Below the pieces are notes generated by a model. That model saw only the letters and a program-made list of their open reading frames with translations. It did no database searches and was not told the DNA's origin. From Arsukibacterium tuosuense (lineage in GTDB: Bacteria > Pseudomonadota > Gammaproteobacteria > Steroidobacterales > GCA-2729495): a stretch of 64,000 nt of DNA. This document shows, in pieces, positions 9,791-18,403 of the stretch. Numbering within the stretch: position 1 is the first letter of the stretch; every line of letters begins with the position of its first letter. The position numbers and the translations under genes were made by a program. Where the stretch lies: assembly GCA_945872065.1 (NCBI GenBank), contig CAMBYH010000004.1, positions 1 through 64,000 of the forward strand, written 5' to 3'.

Positions 9791-10238
9791 CCGCCGCGGT
9801 TGCTGGCGGGTCGCTGCTCTCGTGGGGTGTGCCACTCTTCTGGCCCTGATCGGGGTCAACCTGGGGTTCCCAGCCGGTCAGCCCAGAGCCCTGGCAGCCC
9901 TGCTGGTCCTTGCTGGTGGCCTGCGGGAGGCGTGGCGCGCGTGGCCGGGCCACCGTGGTAATGCAGCCCGGGTTAACCTCTCGGTGGCAGGGCAGTTTTC
10001 CGTCAGCTGGGCGGGGGAGCCGGAGACCCTGGCGCTGGCCACTGTGGTCCGATGGTGGGTCTTGCCCCGGCTCGCCATCGGTCTGGGGTTTCGCTGCCAG
10101 TCGGGACAACTGGGTCAGGTGATCGTATTTCCCGATCAGCTGTCCGCGGACAGCTGGCGCCGCCTGCAGGTCCGCCTGCGGCACGATTCTGCCCCTGCCG
10201 CGCAGCTCACGGCTCACAGGTCCGATCAGGCCCTTTGA
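9753..10238 (+). CDS. ygfX: YgfX-family membrane protein (CptA-like)
   Basis: This 161-aa protein starts with two closely spaced hydrophobic segments (about 20-38 and 43-58) and ends with a soluble domain containing VVRWWVLPRLAIGLGFRC and IVFPDQLSADSWRRLQVRLR, which fits the YgfX/CptA family. In E. coli, YgfX has been described as a membrane protein affecting cytoskeletal proteins, with SdhE proposed as its antitoxin, though SdhE's established role is in flavinylation. The gene overlaps sdhE by 38 bp in a different frame. Family assignment rests on context and the C-terminal pattern. Confidence 0.75.
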   Translation: MSSNGFLLSLDIDRRGCWRVAALVGCATLLALIGVNLGFPAGQPRALAALLVLAGGLREAWRAWPGHRGNAARVNLSVAGQFSVSWAGEPETLALATVVRWWVLPRLAIGLGFRCQSGQLGQVIVFPDQLSADSWRRLQVRLRHDSAPAAQLTAHRSDQAL

Positions 10239-10337
10239 CGTAGAATGGCCAGTGGCGCTGCGCCGCGCCATGCCCGGCAAAGGTTGCTCGGAGCATCTGG
10301 CGCAACGCCCTGGTTGGCAAGGCGCGTCATGCGGGGC

Positions 10338-10364
10338 GAACTTTCCGGGGGTAGGCCTGTCTAC
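10338..10364 (+). promoter_or_regulatory. Sigma-E-type promoter of rpoE
   Basis: GAACTT at 10338-10343, a 16-bp spacer and TCTAC at 10360-10364 closely match the extracytoplasmic sigma-E consensus (GGAACTT, 16 bp, TCTAA/TCTGA). It lies about 50 bp upstream of the rpoE ATG, which is the position expected for the autoregulated rpoE promoter. Confidence 0.72.
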
Positions 10365-10411
10365 TCGCCTGAAGGTTGCCAGCGCTCGCCATCCGACACA
10401 GGACAGCAAGC

Positions 10412-10990
10412 ATGGCAGTGACAGACGGCGATCAGCTTCTCGTAGAGCGAGCCCGGAAAGGTGATCGGCGCGCTTTCGACCTGCTGGTGCTCAAGTATCA
10501 GCAAAAGATCCTGAAGCTCATCATGCGCTACGTGCGGGACCAGACCGAAGCTCTCGATGTTTCCCAAGAGGCCTTTGTAAAGGCCTACCGGGCCCTGCCG
10601 GCATTTCGCGGCGAGAGCGCGTTCTACACGTGGCTTTACCGGATCGCCATCAACACGGCGAAGAACCACCTGGTTGCGATGCAGCGGAAGCCCGTCGAGT
10701 ACGAGCTTGATTCTCAGGATCCGGAAATTGCCGAGCGTAATCCCCACCTCCGGGAGGAGGACGGTCCCGAGGGCCTGGCCATGCAGGAAGAGTTACGACA
10801 GACCCTCGAGCGGGCTCTTGCGGAACTTCCGGAAGAACTGCGAACGGCGATCCTGCTGCGGGAAATCGAGGGCCTCAGCTATGAGGAGATTGCAGTTGCC
10901 ATGGATTGTCCGGTTGGCACGGTCCGCTCGCGAATCTTTCGCGCCCGGGAAACCATCGATATTGCCATCCGGCCACTGACAGAGAACTGA
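10412..10990 (+). CDS. rpoE: RNA polymerase sigma factor RpoE (sigma-E / AlgU)
   Basis: This ECF sigma factor directs the envelope-stress response. At 192 aa it matches E. coli RpoE (191). Region 2 includes DLLVLKYQQKILKLIMRYVRD and the -10-recognising segment SAFYTWLYRIAINTAKN; region 4 has the helix-turn-helix LSYEEIAVAMDCPVGTVRSR. The ATG at 10412 is preferred over one at 10376 because the protein then begins at the conserved DGDQLLVERARKGD. It is followed by its anti-sigma factor genes rseA and rseB, and its own sigma-E-type promoter lies just upstream. Confidence 0.96.
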   Translation: MAVTDGDQLLVERARKGDRRAFDLLVLKYQQKILKLIMRYVRDQTEALDVSQEAFVKAYRALPAFRGESAFYTWLYRIAINTAKNHLVAMQRKPVEYELDSQDPEIAERNPHLREEDGPEGLAMQEELRQTLERALAELPEELRTAILLREIEGLSYEEIAVAMDCPVGTVRSRIFRARETIDIAIRPLTEN

Positions 10991-11042
10991 CGGTCAGCGA
11001 CCTACTCCAGAAACTTGTCAATTGCCTAAGAGAGAGATGCCT

Positions 11043-11630
11043 ATGACCACTGGATCCCAGGACAAGCCACGCACCGATGAGCAGCTTTCGGCCTGGCTGG
11101 ATGATGAGCTTCCGGAGGTCGAGCAGGAGTTTCTTGTCGCTCGTCTGGTGCAGTCACCCGATAGTGCAGCCCGCCTTGCACGCTACGGCCTGATTGGCAG
11201 CTGCCTTCGAGACCCCTCTGTGGCCGTGGCGGGCAAGTTGTCGCATGAGGAGGCAGCACTGCAGCTGTCCGGTCGCGTCCGGGCAGCGTTGGAGGCCCCG
11301 GGTAGCGCCACGCCGCTGCTGGCACCAGCACGCAGGGGTAGGGCGCTGCCCTATGCCATGGCAGCCGGAATCGCTCTTGTGGGGGTTCTGGTGGCCATTG
11401 TTCAGGCCCCGCTGCTCCGCTCTGCACCGGAACCAATGCAGGCTTCGGTCCAAAGCACCGCTCCGGCGACGCTGCAGAAGGCAGCGCTGTCTACCCGGCG
11501 CATGACCAACTATCTGGTCCATCATGGTGAGTATTCGGGCCTCTTGTCCGCCAGGGTTACCGAGAGTCACATCATTAATGGCCGGCCGAATTTTGTGGCT
11601 CTCCGGACAGCGGACGTTTCGCCCCCATGA
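11043..11630 (+). CDS. rseA: Anti-sigma-E factor RseA (MucA)
   Basis: RseA is an inner-membrane anti-sigma factor whose N-terminal domain holds RpoE and whose periplasmic part is cut by DegS under stress. The 195-aa protein has a short acidic N-terminal domain (DEQLSAWLDDELPEVEQEF), the segment RYGLIGSCLRD typical of RseA/MucA, one membrane segment at about 101-121 (ALPYAMAAGIALVGVLVAIV) and a periplasmic tail. AGAGAG at 11029-11034 fits ATG 11043 better than ATG 11037. The stop overlaps rseB by 4 bp. Confidence 0.9.
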   Translation: MTTGSQDKPRTDEQLSAWLDDELPEVEQEFLVARLVQSPDSAARLARYGLIGSCLRDPSVAVAGKLSHEEAALQLSGRVRAALEAPGSATPLLAPARRGRALPYAMAAGIALVGVLVAIVQAPLLRSAPEPMQASVQSTAPATLQKAALSTRRMTNYLVHHGEYSGLLSARVTESHIINGRPNFVALRTADVSPP

Positions 11631-12619
11631 GGAGTCTGCAGTGCGTCCGCGCGGTCGTCCTGGTCGCCAGCGCAGTCTTGGCCGGGCCCGCGTTGGGTGC
11701 GGACGATGCGCGGGGGTGGCTGGAGCGGATGGGGCAGGCGCTGGAGACCCTGAACTACGAGGGCACCCTGATCCAGTCGCAGGGAACGGATGTGGCGGTG
11801 ATGCGGATCGTCCATCGGGTCGAGAATGGGGTGCAGACCGAGCGCATTACGGCTTTGGATGACGTCGGTCGCGAGATCATCCGTCAGGAACAAGAGGTCA
11901 TCTTCATCCTCCCGGACGAGCGAGCCGTCATGGTGGGCGCACGGGGCGAAAAGGCCGTCGGCATGAGTCCCCTCCAGCAGCAGTTGGGCGGGGTGCGCTT
12001 CGACGACCTGTACTACAAGTTGACAGCAGCCAGCGCAGGCAAGTTGTTGGGACGAACCACCCATCTCGTCACGGTCCAGCCCACTGACACCTGTCGCTTT
12101 GGCTATCGGGTCTGGCTGGATCAGGCAACCGGCATGCCCCTGAAGGTCCAGATCGCTGACAGAGATGGAGAGGTGGTCGAGCAGTTGCGTTTTTCTGACA
12201 TCAGTCTGCCAGAGCGCATTCCCGCATCAGCACTCCAGTCTCCAGCAAAACTCGACAGCTACACCTGGCAGCGTCCCCCGGCCGCTTCCGGGTCGGGCCC
12301 CTCGCCGCCGGAGAAGCAGGGGAAATGGCGTGCTGTGACTCTCCCTCCCGGCTTCAGTCTCAAGGCCGTACGGGCTGAACCGGCCGACGAAGACACGGAA
12401 GCCCTGGAGCAACTGGTGTACTCGGACGGCGTCGCGAGCGTGTCCGTATTCGTCGAGTCTGGGGTTGCGGCAGCAGAGCGGGGCGAAGGGCCGTCGCGCA
12501 TGGGCGCCGCGAATGCCTACACCACGGATCTGGGCGTCCACATGATTACAGCCGTGGGCGAGGTCCCCTTGAGCACCGTCAAGGCCATCGCCCGGGCCAT
12601 CCGGCCGACCGGGCCCTAG
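11627..12619 (+). CDS. rseB: Sigma-E regulatory protein RseB (MucB)
   Basis: RseB is a periplasmic protein that protects RseA from DegS and senses mislocalised lipoproteins or LPS. The 330-aa product has a signal peptide (cleavage likely after LGA, about residue 24), an N-terminal LolA-like fold beginning ARGWLERMGQALETLNYEGTL and a smaller C-terminal domain after about 215. It overlaps rseA by 4 bp. The protease gene mucD/degP and rseC, which often follow, are not present here; a small glutaredoxin-like gene comes next. Confidence 0.9.
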   Translation: MRSLQCVRAVVLVASAVLAGPALGADDARGWLERMGQALETLNYEGTLIQSQGTDVAVMRIVHRVENGVQTERITALDDVGREIIRQEQEVIFILPDERAVMVGARGEKAVGMSPLQQQLGGVRFDDLYYKLTAASAGKLLGRTTHLVTVQPTDTCRFGYRVWLDQATGMPLKVQIADRDGEVVEQLRFSDISLPERIPASALQSPAKLDSYTWQRPPAASGSGPSPPEKQGKWRAVTLPPGFSLKAVRAEPADEDTEALEQLVYSDGVASVSVFVESGVAAAERGEGPSRMGAANAYTTDLGVHMITAVGEVPLSTVKAIARAIRPTGP

Positions 12620-12623
12620 TCCG

Positions 12624-12863
12624 GTGTTGGAACTGGTTGTTTACAGCCGCCGTGGCTGTCATCTCTGCGAACTGATGCTGGAAGAACTGGTCCCCCTGTG
12701 CCGGGATCGGGCGATGATCCGCGTCGTTGATACCGATAGCCGGGAGGACTGGCGATTGGCCTACGGGCAGCGGGTGCCAGTCTTGTGCGCCGAGGGGCGT
12801 GAGATCAGCGTTGCCCGCCTGGACCGTGACGCACTTCTCGCGTGCCTTCCTGCGCTCCCCTGA
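12624..12863 (+). CDS. Glutaredoxin-family protein (DUF836-like)
   Basis: This 79-aa thioredoxin-fold protein carries a CxxC motif, CHLC, at residues 12-15 after the first beta strand (LELVVYSRRGCHLC), and VPVL with a cis-proline position at about 51-54. That layout fits the small DUF836 glutaredoxin-like family; no membrane or export signal is seen, so a cytoplasmic thiol-disulfide role is inferred. It starts with GTG 4 bp after rseB and probably belongs to the rpoE transcript, which would place it under envelope-stress control. Confidence 0.78.
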   Translation: MLELVVYSRRGCHLCELMLEELVPLCRDRAMIRVVDTDSREDWRLAYGQRVPVLCAEGREISVARLDRDALLACLPALP

Positions 12864-12885
12864 GGCCGCTAGTGGCCTGCGTGAT

Positions 12886-12902
12886 ACCCTAACGGGGTTT
12901 TT
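12886..12902 (+). terminator. Weak terminator-like hairpin before lepB
   Basis: A 4-bp stem (ACCC / GGGT) with a 5-nt loop is followed by five T residues. It is short, so termination would be partial at best, but it separates the rpoE unit from lepB. Confidence 0.3.
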
Positions 12903-12920
12903 CGCTCACTGGGATAGCCC

Positions 12921-13697
12921 GTGGATTTTGCTCTTATTCTGGTTGTTGCAACCGGAGTCACCGGCCTTGTCTGGGCTGGTCACGTCGCCTGGGGCCGCTC
13001 TCTGGGCGCCGCTAAGACCTGGGGCCCCTCGGAGGCCGGGCCGGAGCCGGTCATCGTCGAGTACGCCAGGTCCTTCTTTCCGATTCTGCTCGTGGTCCTG
13101 TTGATTCGCTCCTTCCTGTTTGAGCCGTTCCGGATCCCGTCGGCGTCGATGATGCCGACGCTACTGACGGGCGATTTCATCTTCGTGAACAAGTACACCT
13201 ACGGCCTGCGGCTCCCGGTCCTCAACAACAAGGTTCTTGATCTGGGCTCGCCCGGACGAGGTGACGTGGTCGTTTTCCGTCTGCCCTCCGACCCATCGGT
13301 AAACTACATCAAGCGACTGGTCGGTCTGCCAGGTGACTCGGTGACCTATCTGAACAACCAGATATTTGTGAACGGGCAGGCAGTACCGGTGACTGGTCCC
13401 GCTCCCTATCTGGGTGGCGATCAGCCGGGATCAGTTCAGGCCCGGGAGCGGTTGGGCGAACATGATCACGAGGTGCTGTTCATGCCCGGACGCAGCAGTA
13501 TCAATGGGACGTTCATAGTCCCGGCGGGCCACTACTTCATGATGGGAGACAACCGGGATAACAGCCGCGACAGCCGTTATGACGGGGTTGGTATGGTCCC
13601 GGATGGCAATATCGTGGGCAGAGCAGTGCGTATCTGGATGAACTGGGACATTCCGAACATGCCCCGCTGGGGCCGGATTGGACGCGCGATACACTGA
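12921..13697 (+). CDS. lepB: Signal peptidase I
   Basis: LepB cleaves signal peptides from exported proteins at the outer face of the inner membrane. The 258-aa protein has two N-terminal membrane segments (about 3-22 and 52-66), the catalytic serine in PSASMMPTL (Ser76) and the catalytic lysine in YIKRLVGLPGD (Lys131), plus the conserved GDNRDNSRDSR box near the C-terminus. The GTG at 12921 opens it. In many gammaproteobacteria lepA lies directly upstream; here it is absent and the glutaredoxin gene takes that place. Confidence 0.96.
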   Translation: MDFALILVVATGVTGLVWAGHVAWGRSLGAAKTWGPSEAGPEPVIVEYARSFFPILLVVLLIRSFLFEPFRIPSASMMPTLLTGDFIFVNKYTYGLRLPVLNNKVLDLGSPGRGDVVVFRLPSDPSVNYIKRLVGLPGDSVTYLNNQIFVNGQAVPVTGPAPYLGGDQPGSVQARERLGEHDHEVLFMPGRSSINGTFIVPAGHYFMMGDNRDNSRDSRYDGVGMVPDGNIVGRAVRIWMNWDIPNMPRWGRIGRAIH

Positions 13698-13738
13698 AGC
13701 GACTTGGTCTGGAACACTGGTCAATCGAGGGGTGCAGC

Positions 13739-14104
13739 ATGAGGCAACGGCAACAGGGTATAACGGCGATCGGCTTCTTGCTGATCGCAGCGCTGGTTGG
13801 CATCGTCGGCTATGGCGTGCTCCGGCTTTTTCCCCTATACATGACTCAACTGACGATTCGGGATCTGATGGCCGATCTCAAGTTTGAAAATGACGGTAAC
13901 GGTGCCAACCCGACCCGGCTCATGACGGCGATTGGGAAGCGGCTGGACGTCAACAGTGTCGACGTTCCCAAGCGCCAGGATTTTGTGATTACAAAAACTG
14001 ACGGGGGCTTTCTCGTTTCTGTCGACTACGAGGACAGCGTGCCATTTATTGCCAATATCTCGCTCGTGGCCAGTTTCAGCAACTCGGTCGAGATCCAGAA
14101 GTGA
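13739..14104 (+). CDS. DUF4845 membrane protein
   Basis: The 121-aa protein has a pilin-like N-terminus (MRQRQQGITAIGFLLIAALVGIVGYGVLRLFPLYM) with one membrane segment at about 9-30 and a C-terminal extracytoplasmic domain (VSVDYEDSVPFIANISLVASF). This matches DUF4845, a family typically encoded between lepB and rnc in proteobacteria. Its function is unknown. The TGA stop overlaps the GTG start of rnc. Confidence 0.85.
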   Translation: MRQRQQGITAIGFLLIAALVGIVGYGVLRLFPLYMTQLTIRDLMADLKFENDGNGANPTRLMTAIGKRLDVNSVDVPKRQDFVITKTDGGFLVSVDYEDSVPFIANISLVASFSNSVEIQK

Positions 14105-14781
14105 GCCAGCCGGCCGACTGGGCCGCCGGCGCACTAGGTTACCGATTTCAGGACGAAGGCCTGCTGGAGCAGGCGCTGACCCACCGGAGCGTCAGTGGCG
14201 GCAACAATGAGCGGCTTGAGTTTCTTGGAGACGCTGTGCTGGGACTGGTTATGGCGGAAGCAGTGTATGGGGCACACCCGCGCGCCGATGAAGGCACACT
14301 GAGTCGTCTGCGGGCCCGGCTGGTACGCCGCGAAACCCTCGAAGAACTGGCCCGGCAGCTGGCGCTCGGGGATCTGGTCAGGCTCGGTGGCGGTGAGTTG
14401 CGCTCCGGCGGGCATCGCCGGGGCTCTATTCTTGCCAACGCCCTGGAAGCAGTCTTTGGCGCGGTGTTCCTGGACGGTGGCTGGGGCGCCACGCGGTCCT
14501 CGATCCTCAGGGTGCTCGGGCCACGCCTCGCTTCCCTGCAGGCAGACGAAGAACTCCGCGACCCGAAGACCCGCCTGCAGGAGCTGCTGCAGGCCGAGGG
14601 CCACCCTCTGCCGGCCTACGATGTCGAGCAGGTGAGTGGTTCTGCCCACGCCCAGCACTTCGCAGTGGTGTGCCGGCTTGAGATACCAGGCCTGGAGGTC
14701 CGTGGCGAGGGCGCAAGCCGCCGCGCGGCCGAGCAGCAGGCAGCGGAGAAGGCGCTGCTGGCGCTGACCGACGATGCCTGA
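14101..14781 (+). CDS. rnc: Ribonuclease III
   Basis: RNase III cleaves double-stranded RNA in rRNA maturation and mRNA control. The 226-aa protein contains the catalytic signature NERLEFLGDAVLG at about 36-48 and the second acidic site in NALEAVFGAVFLDGG, then a C-terminal double-stranded RNA-binding domain (DPKTRLQELLQAEGHPLPAY to the end). The GTG start overlaps the previous stop, and the 3' end overlaps era by 8 bp, so DUF4845, rnc, era and recO appear translationally coupled. Confidence 0.96.
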   Translation: MSQPADWAAGALGYRFQDEGLLEQALTHRSVSGGNNERLEFLGDAVLGLVMAEAVYGAHPRADEGTLSRLRARLVRRETLEELARQLALGDLVRLGGGELRSGGHRRGSILANALEAVFGAVFLDGGWGATRSSILRVLGPRLASLQADEELRDPKTRLQELLQAEGHPLPAYDVEQVSGSAHAQHFAVVCRLEIPGLEVRGEGASRRAAEQQAAEKALLALTDDA

Positions 14782-15673
14782 AAACTTCCGGACCGGTTTC
14801 GTCGCCATCGTGGGGCGCCCTAATGTGGGCAAGTCCACGCTCGTGAATGCGCTTGTAGGGCGCAAGATCAGCATCGTCACGCCGCGCCCGCAGACTACCC
14901 GTCACGCGATCATGGGAGTGCTGACGCGGCCGGATTCCCAGGTGCTGTTCGTCGACACGCCCGGTCTGCACACCCGGCAGCGCAACCTGCTGAACCGGGC
15001 CATGAACCGGGCAGTCGAGGGTGCTCTGGTGGGCGCAGAGGTGGCCCTCTTCGTCGTGGAGGCCGGGGCCTGGAAGGCTGCGGACTCTTTTGTGCTGGAG
15101 CATGCGCTCGCGGCAAAGATTCCGGTGATTCTCGCCGTCAACAAGGTTGATCTGGTGCGGCCAAAGTCTGCCCTGCTGCCCTACCTTCTGGCCTGCGAGA
15201 AGCGCGCTACGTTCCACGCTATTGTCCCTATATCGGCCGCCAACTCGGACAACCTGGACCGTCTTCTGGAGCAGATTACTGCGCTCCTGCCGGTGGGCCC
15301 GCCGCTGTATCCGCTCGATGCCACCACCAACCGGAGCATGGCCTTCCGGGTGGCCGAGATGCTTCGCGAGAAGCTCCTCATCGCCCTGCGGCAGGAGGTG
15401 CCCTACGGCCTTGCTGTGGAAATCCTGGCCATCGAGGAGAAGCCCGGTGTCGTGCTGGCCGACGCCGTGATCTGGGCGGACAGGGAGTCCCACAAGGGCA
15501 TTGTGGTGGGCAAGGGTGGCGCGACAATCAAGGAGGTGGGGACTGCAGCCCGGCTTGAACTCGAGAAAATCTTCGGCCTTCGGTTCCATCTTGAGACCCA
15601 CGTGAAGGTCAAGACCAACTGGGCCGACAGTGCCCGGGCCCTCCAGCAGTTCGGCTTCGAGACCAACTCGTGA
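14774..15673 (+). CDS. era: GTPase Era
   Basis: Era binds the 3' end of 16S rRNA and aids 30S subunit assembly. G1 (GRPNVGKST, about 14-22), G3 (DTPG, about 60) and G4 (NKVD, about 121-124) are all present in the 299-aa protein, followed by a KH domain with KGIVVGKGGATIKEVGTAAR. The ATG at 14774 lies inside the end of rnc, and its stop overlaps the GTG of recO. Confidence 0.97.
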   Translation: MPENFRTGFVAIVGRPNVGKSTLVNALVGRKISIVTPRPQTTRHAIMGVLTRPDSQVLFVDTPGLHTRQRNLLNRAMNRAVEGALVGAEVALFVVEAGAWKAADSFVLEHALAAKIPVILAVNKVDLVRPKSALLPYLLACEKRATFHAIVPISAANSDNLDRLLEQITALLPVGPPLYPLDATTNRSMAFRVAEMLREKLLIALRQEVPYGLAVEILAIEEKPGVVLADAVIWADRESHKGIVVGKGGATIKEVGTAARLELEKIFGLRFHLETHVKVKTNWADSARALQQFGFETNS

Positions 15674-16389
15674 GCGGTAGCACGAGTAGTGCTGACCACG
15701 AAGATTCCTACGTTCTGCATGCCTGGCCCTATCAGGAAACGAGCCAGATTCTTGAGGCCCTTGGAGCCCAGCACGGACGAGTAGGGCTGGTGGCCCGGGG
15801 TGCCCGCCGCCCCACATCGCGCTGGCGCAGCGTGCTTCAGCCATTCCTGCCACTGCGCCTCTCCTGGGTGGGGCGGGGCGCCCTCTACACGCTCCGCAGT
15901 GCCGAACCTGCCAGTTTCGCCCCCGCCCTCACCGGGCTGGCCCTGATGGGCGGGTTCTACCTCAACGAACTCATCCTCAATTTTGTGCGCCGTGGTGATC
16001 CACACCCGGGTCTCTTCATTGCCTACTCCCAGGCGCTGGCAGATCTGCGGGCAGGCGGCGATACGGAGCCTGCGCTGCGGCGCTTTGAGTTTCAGCTACT
16101 GGCGGAGGTGGGCTACGGGTTAAACCTGGACCATGACGTGCTCAACGATGTCCCACTGGACCCGGCCGCGGTCTACGAGTATCGCCTTGAGCAGGGGCCT
16201 GTGCCGGCTGCTGCCGGGGGTGGCGGCCTCACCTTCACTGGCTCCGAGTTGCTAGCCATCGGTCGGGGCGAATTCTCTTCGCCGGTCATTCTGCGGCTCT
16301 CCAAGAGACTGTTCCGCGCAGTCCTTGCCCATTATCTGGATGGCCGGACCCTGAAAACCCGTGAAGTCATGGCGTCTATGCGGCGCTAG
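15670..16389 (+). CDS. recO: DNA repair protein RecO
   Basis: RecO anneals complementary strands and loads RecA with RecR. The 239-aa protein has the N-terminal OB-fold segment [18 protein letters not shown] and [24 protein letters not shown], followed by a helical domain. The zinc-type cysteines seen in some RecO proteins are not apparent. GTG 15670 overlaps the era stop by 4 bp. Confidence 0.93.
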   Translation: MSGSTSSADHEDSYVLHAWPYQETSQILEALGAQHGRVGLVARGARRPTSRWRSVLQPFLPLRLSWVGRGALYTLRSAEPASFAPALTGLALMGGFYLNELILNFVRRGDPHPGLFIAYSQALADLRAGGDTEPALRRFEFQLLAEVGYGLNLDHDVLNDVPLDPAAVYEYRLEQGPVPAAAGGGGLTFTGSELLAIGRGEFSSPVILRLSKRLFRAVLAHYLDGRTLKTREVMASMRR

Positions 16390-16430
16390 GCGAGCGTCGC
16401 CAGGCAAGGCTCGCTAGAATAGTGGCGATC

Positions 16431-17177
16431 ATGAGCATACGTCTGCCCAACCTTCTTCTCGGCGTTAATGTTGACCACATCGCCACGCTCCGGCAGGCCC
16501 GGGGCACACGCTATCCGGACCCGGTCCAGGCAGCCCTGCTGGCCGAGCAGGCGGGCGCAGACAGTATTACTGTCCACCTGCGAGAAGACAGGCGGCATAT
16601 CCAGGATGCCGATCTTCCCCTTCTTCAGTCACTCCTGCAGACCCGGATGAATCTGGAGCTCGCGGTTTCCCCGGACATGATTGCCATCGCCTGCCGGCTC
16701 CGGCCGGCAGACTGCTGTCTGGTTCCGGAGCGCCGTGCCGAGCTCACTACGGAGGGCGGTCTGGACGTTCAGCGCCATTTCGCCGCGGTGGCGGAAGCCT
16801 GCAGCCAGTTCCGTGGCCACGGCATCAGGGCTGGCCTGTTTATCGATGCCGACGAGCGGCAGATTGAAGCGGCCCTCCGCACCGGTACCCCGGTCATCGA
16901 GCTGCACACAGGGGGCTATGCGGACGCCACGACCAGCGAGCAGCGCGCAGCGGAGCTCTACCGGATTGCGAACGCGGCCCGAATGGCTGCGGGCGCGGGG
17001 CTTGAGGTTCATGCGGGTCATGGCCTCAACTACCACAATGTCGAACCCATCGCCGCCATTCCCGAGATTGTCGAACTTAATATCGGCCATGCGATTGTGG
17101 CCCGGGCCTTGTTCACCGGGCTGGCAGCTGCAGTGGCGGACATGAAGAACCTGCTGCGGGATGCCCGGTCGACATGA
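16431..17177 (+). CDS. pdxJ: Pyridoxine 5'-phosphate synthase
   Basis: PdxJ condenses 1-deoxyxylulose 5-phosphate with aminoacetone phosphate in vitamin B6 synthesis. The 248-aa TIM-barrel protein shows [34 protein letters not shown] and [13 protein letters not shown], all family hallmarks. ATG 16431 is chosen; an in-frame GTG nine bases upstream is possible. Its stop overlaps acpS by 4 bp, the usual pdxJ-acpS pair. Confidence 0.97.
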   Translation: MSIRLPNLLLGVNVDHIATLRQARGTRYPDPVQAALLAEQAGADSITVHLREDRRHIQDADLPLLQSLLQTRMNLELAVSPDMIAIACRLRPADCCLVPERRAELTTEGGLDVQRHFAAVAEACSQFRGHGIRAGLFIDADERQIEAALRTGTPVIELHTGGYADATTSEQRAAELYRIANAARMAAGAGLEVHAGHGLNYHNVEPIAAIPEIVELNIGHAIVARALFTGLAAAVADMKNLLRDARST

Positions 17178-17563
17178 TCTACGGTGTCGGCACCGACATC
17201 CTCAAGGTCGAGCGGGTGGCGTCAGTCTACGAGAGGTTCGGGGACCGGTTTGTCAGGCATTTGCTGATGCCGGAAGAGTTGCTGGATTTTGGCCGGACGA
17301 AAAACAGCGTTCGCTTTCTCAGTATGCGTTTTGCTGCGAAGGAGGCTATTGTCAAAGCGCTTGGAACTGGTTTCGCCAACGGGATGTGGCTGCGGGATTC
17401 CGGGGTTGTGCACGATCCGCGGGGCAAGCCGGAAATCATTTTCTCCCCGCGGGGCCAGGAGGTCTGCCGGACCTTCGGTGTGGGGAGCGGGCACATTACA
17501 CTGTCCGACGAGGCGGGCCTGATTGTTGCCGTCGCCATCCTCATGAAATCGCCACCGCACTGA
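17174..17563 (+). CDS. acpS: Holo-[acyl-carrier-protein] synthase
   Basis: AcpS transfers phosphopantetheine from CoA to acyl carrier protein. The 129-aa protein begins [15 protein letters not shown], with the Mg-binding Asp in GTDI, and has the second conserved motif [16 protein letters not shown] at about 52-67. It overlaps pdxJ by 4 bp. Confidence 0.96.
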   Translation: MIYGVGTDILKVERVASVYERFGDRFVRHLLMPEELLDFGRTKNSVRFLSMRFAAKEAIVKALGTGFANGMWLRDSGVVHDPRGKPEIIFSPRGQEVCRTFGVGSGHITLSDEAGLIVAVAILMKSPPH

Positions 17564-17585
17564 GTCGAGGGAGCATTCTCAAGTC

Positions 17586-18392
17586 ATGCGCGCACTGGTC
17601 TTTGATATCGAGACGATTCCCGACGTGGATCTGGGACGGCGCCTTTTCGGCCTTGAGGGCCTCCCGGACGAGGAAGTCGCCAAGGCGATGACCTTCCACC
17701 GCCTGCAGGAAACCGGTTCAGACTTTCTGCCACTCCATCAGCATCGCGTGGTCGCTATCTCGGTGGTCTGGCGCCACCGGGATGGGCTGAAGGTCATGAG
17801 TCTTGGGGAGCCGGATAGTCCGGAGCGTGACCTCGTGGCCAAATTCTACGAGGCTATCGAGAAGTACACCCCCGACCTGATCTCCTGGAATGGCAGCGGC
17901 TTTGACCTGCCGGTCCTGCACTACCGGGCGCTCCTCCATGGGATTCAGGCCCCCCGGTACTGGGAAATGGGCGAAAACGAGAACAGCTTTCGCTTCAACA
18001 ACTACCTGAGTCGTTTCCACTGGCGGCACCTGGATCTGATGGACGTACTTTCTGCCTGGCAAGGCAGGTCCCGGGCCAGCCTCAATGACGTCGCCACGTT
18101 ACTGGGCTTTCCGGGCAAGCTCGGCTTCGGCGGTGATCAGGTTTGGGATACCTGGCTTAAGGGTGAGATAGGGGCGATCAGGGACTATTGTGAGACGGAT
18201 GTGATGAACACCTACCTGATCTGGCTGCGCTTCCAGTTCATGCGCGGACAACTCGATCAGCAGGGACTGGCGGACGAACTGGCCCGGGTCCAGCGTTTTC
18301 TGGCGGCGACTGATGCGAGTCACTGGCGGGCCTTCTCGGCGGCCTGGACCACACGAACGAACAGCGTGCCGGCGGCCGGGGGCGGTACCTGA
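17586..18392 (+). CDS. 3'-5' exonuclease (DEDD / PolB-like)
   Basis: The 268-aa protein carries the DEDD exonuclease motifs: ExoI FDIETIPD at residues 6-13, ExoII SWNGSGFDLPVL at about 99-110, and ExoIII with YCETDVMNTY at about 201-210. This matches the predicted 3'-5' exonuclease family related to the DNA polymerase B proofreading domain. It stands alone, with no polymerase domain. The substrate (DNA or RNA) cannot be read from the sequence. It lies between acpS and rlmD in the same orientation. Confidence 0.88.
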   Translation: MRALVFDIETIPDVDLGRRLFGLEGLPDEEVAKAMTFHRLQETGSDFLPLHQHRVVAISVVWRHRDGLKVMSLGEPDSPERDLVAKFYEAIEKYTPDLISWNGSGFDLPVLHYRALLHGIQAPRYWEMGENENSFRFNNYLSRFHWRHLDLMDVLSAWQGRSRASLNDVATLLGFPGKLGFGGDQVWDTWLKGEIGAIRDYCETDVMNTYLIWLRFQFMRGQLDQQGLADELARVQRFLAATDASHWRAFSAAWTTRTNSVPAAGGGT

Positions 18393-18403
18393 AAGACCGC
18401 CCC

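Noticed and set aside
9542-10238. SdhE-YgfX as a new toxin-antitoxin system
   Set aside because: This pair is already described, and SdhE's flavinylation role explains its place after sdhCDAB.
14507-15853. 448-codon open frame on the minus strand opposite era
   Set aside because: Antisense to rnc, era and recO, which are clearly real; His/Arg-rich composition is typical of a reverse-frame artefact.
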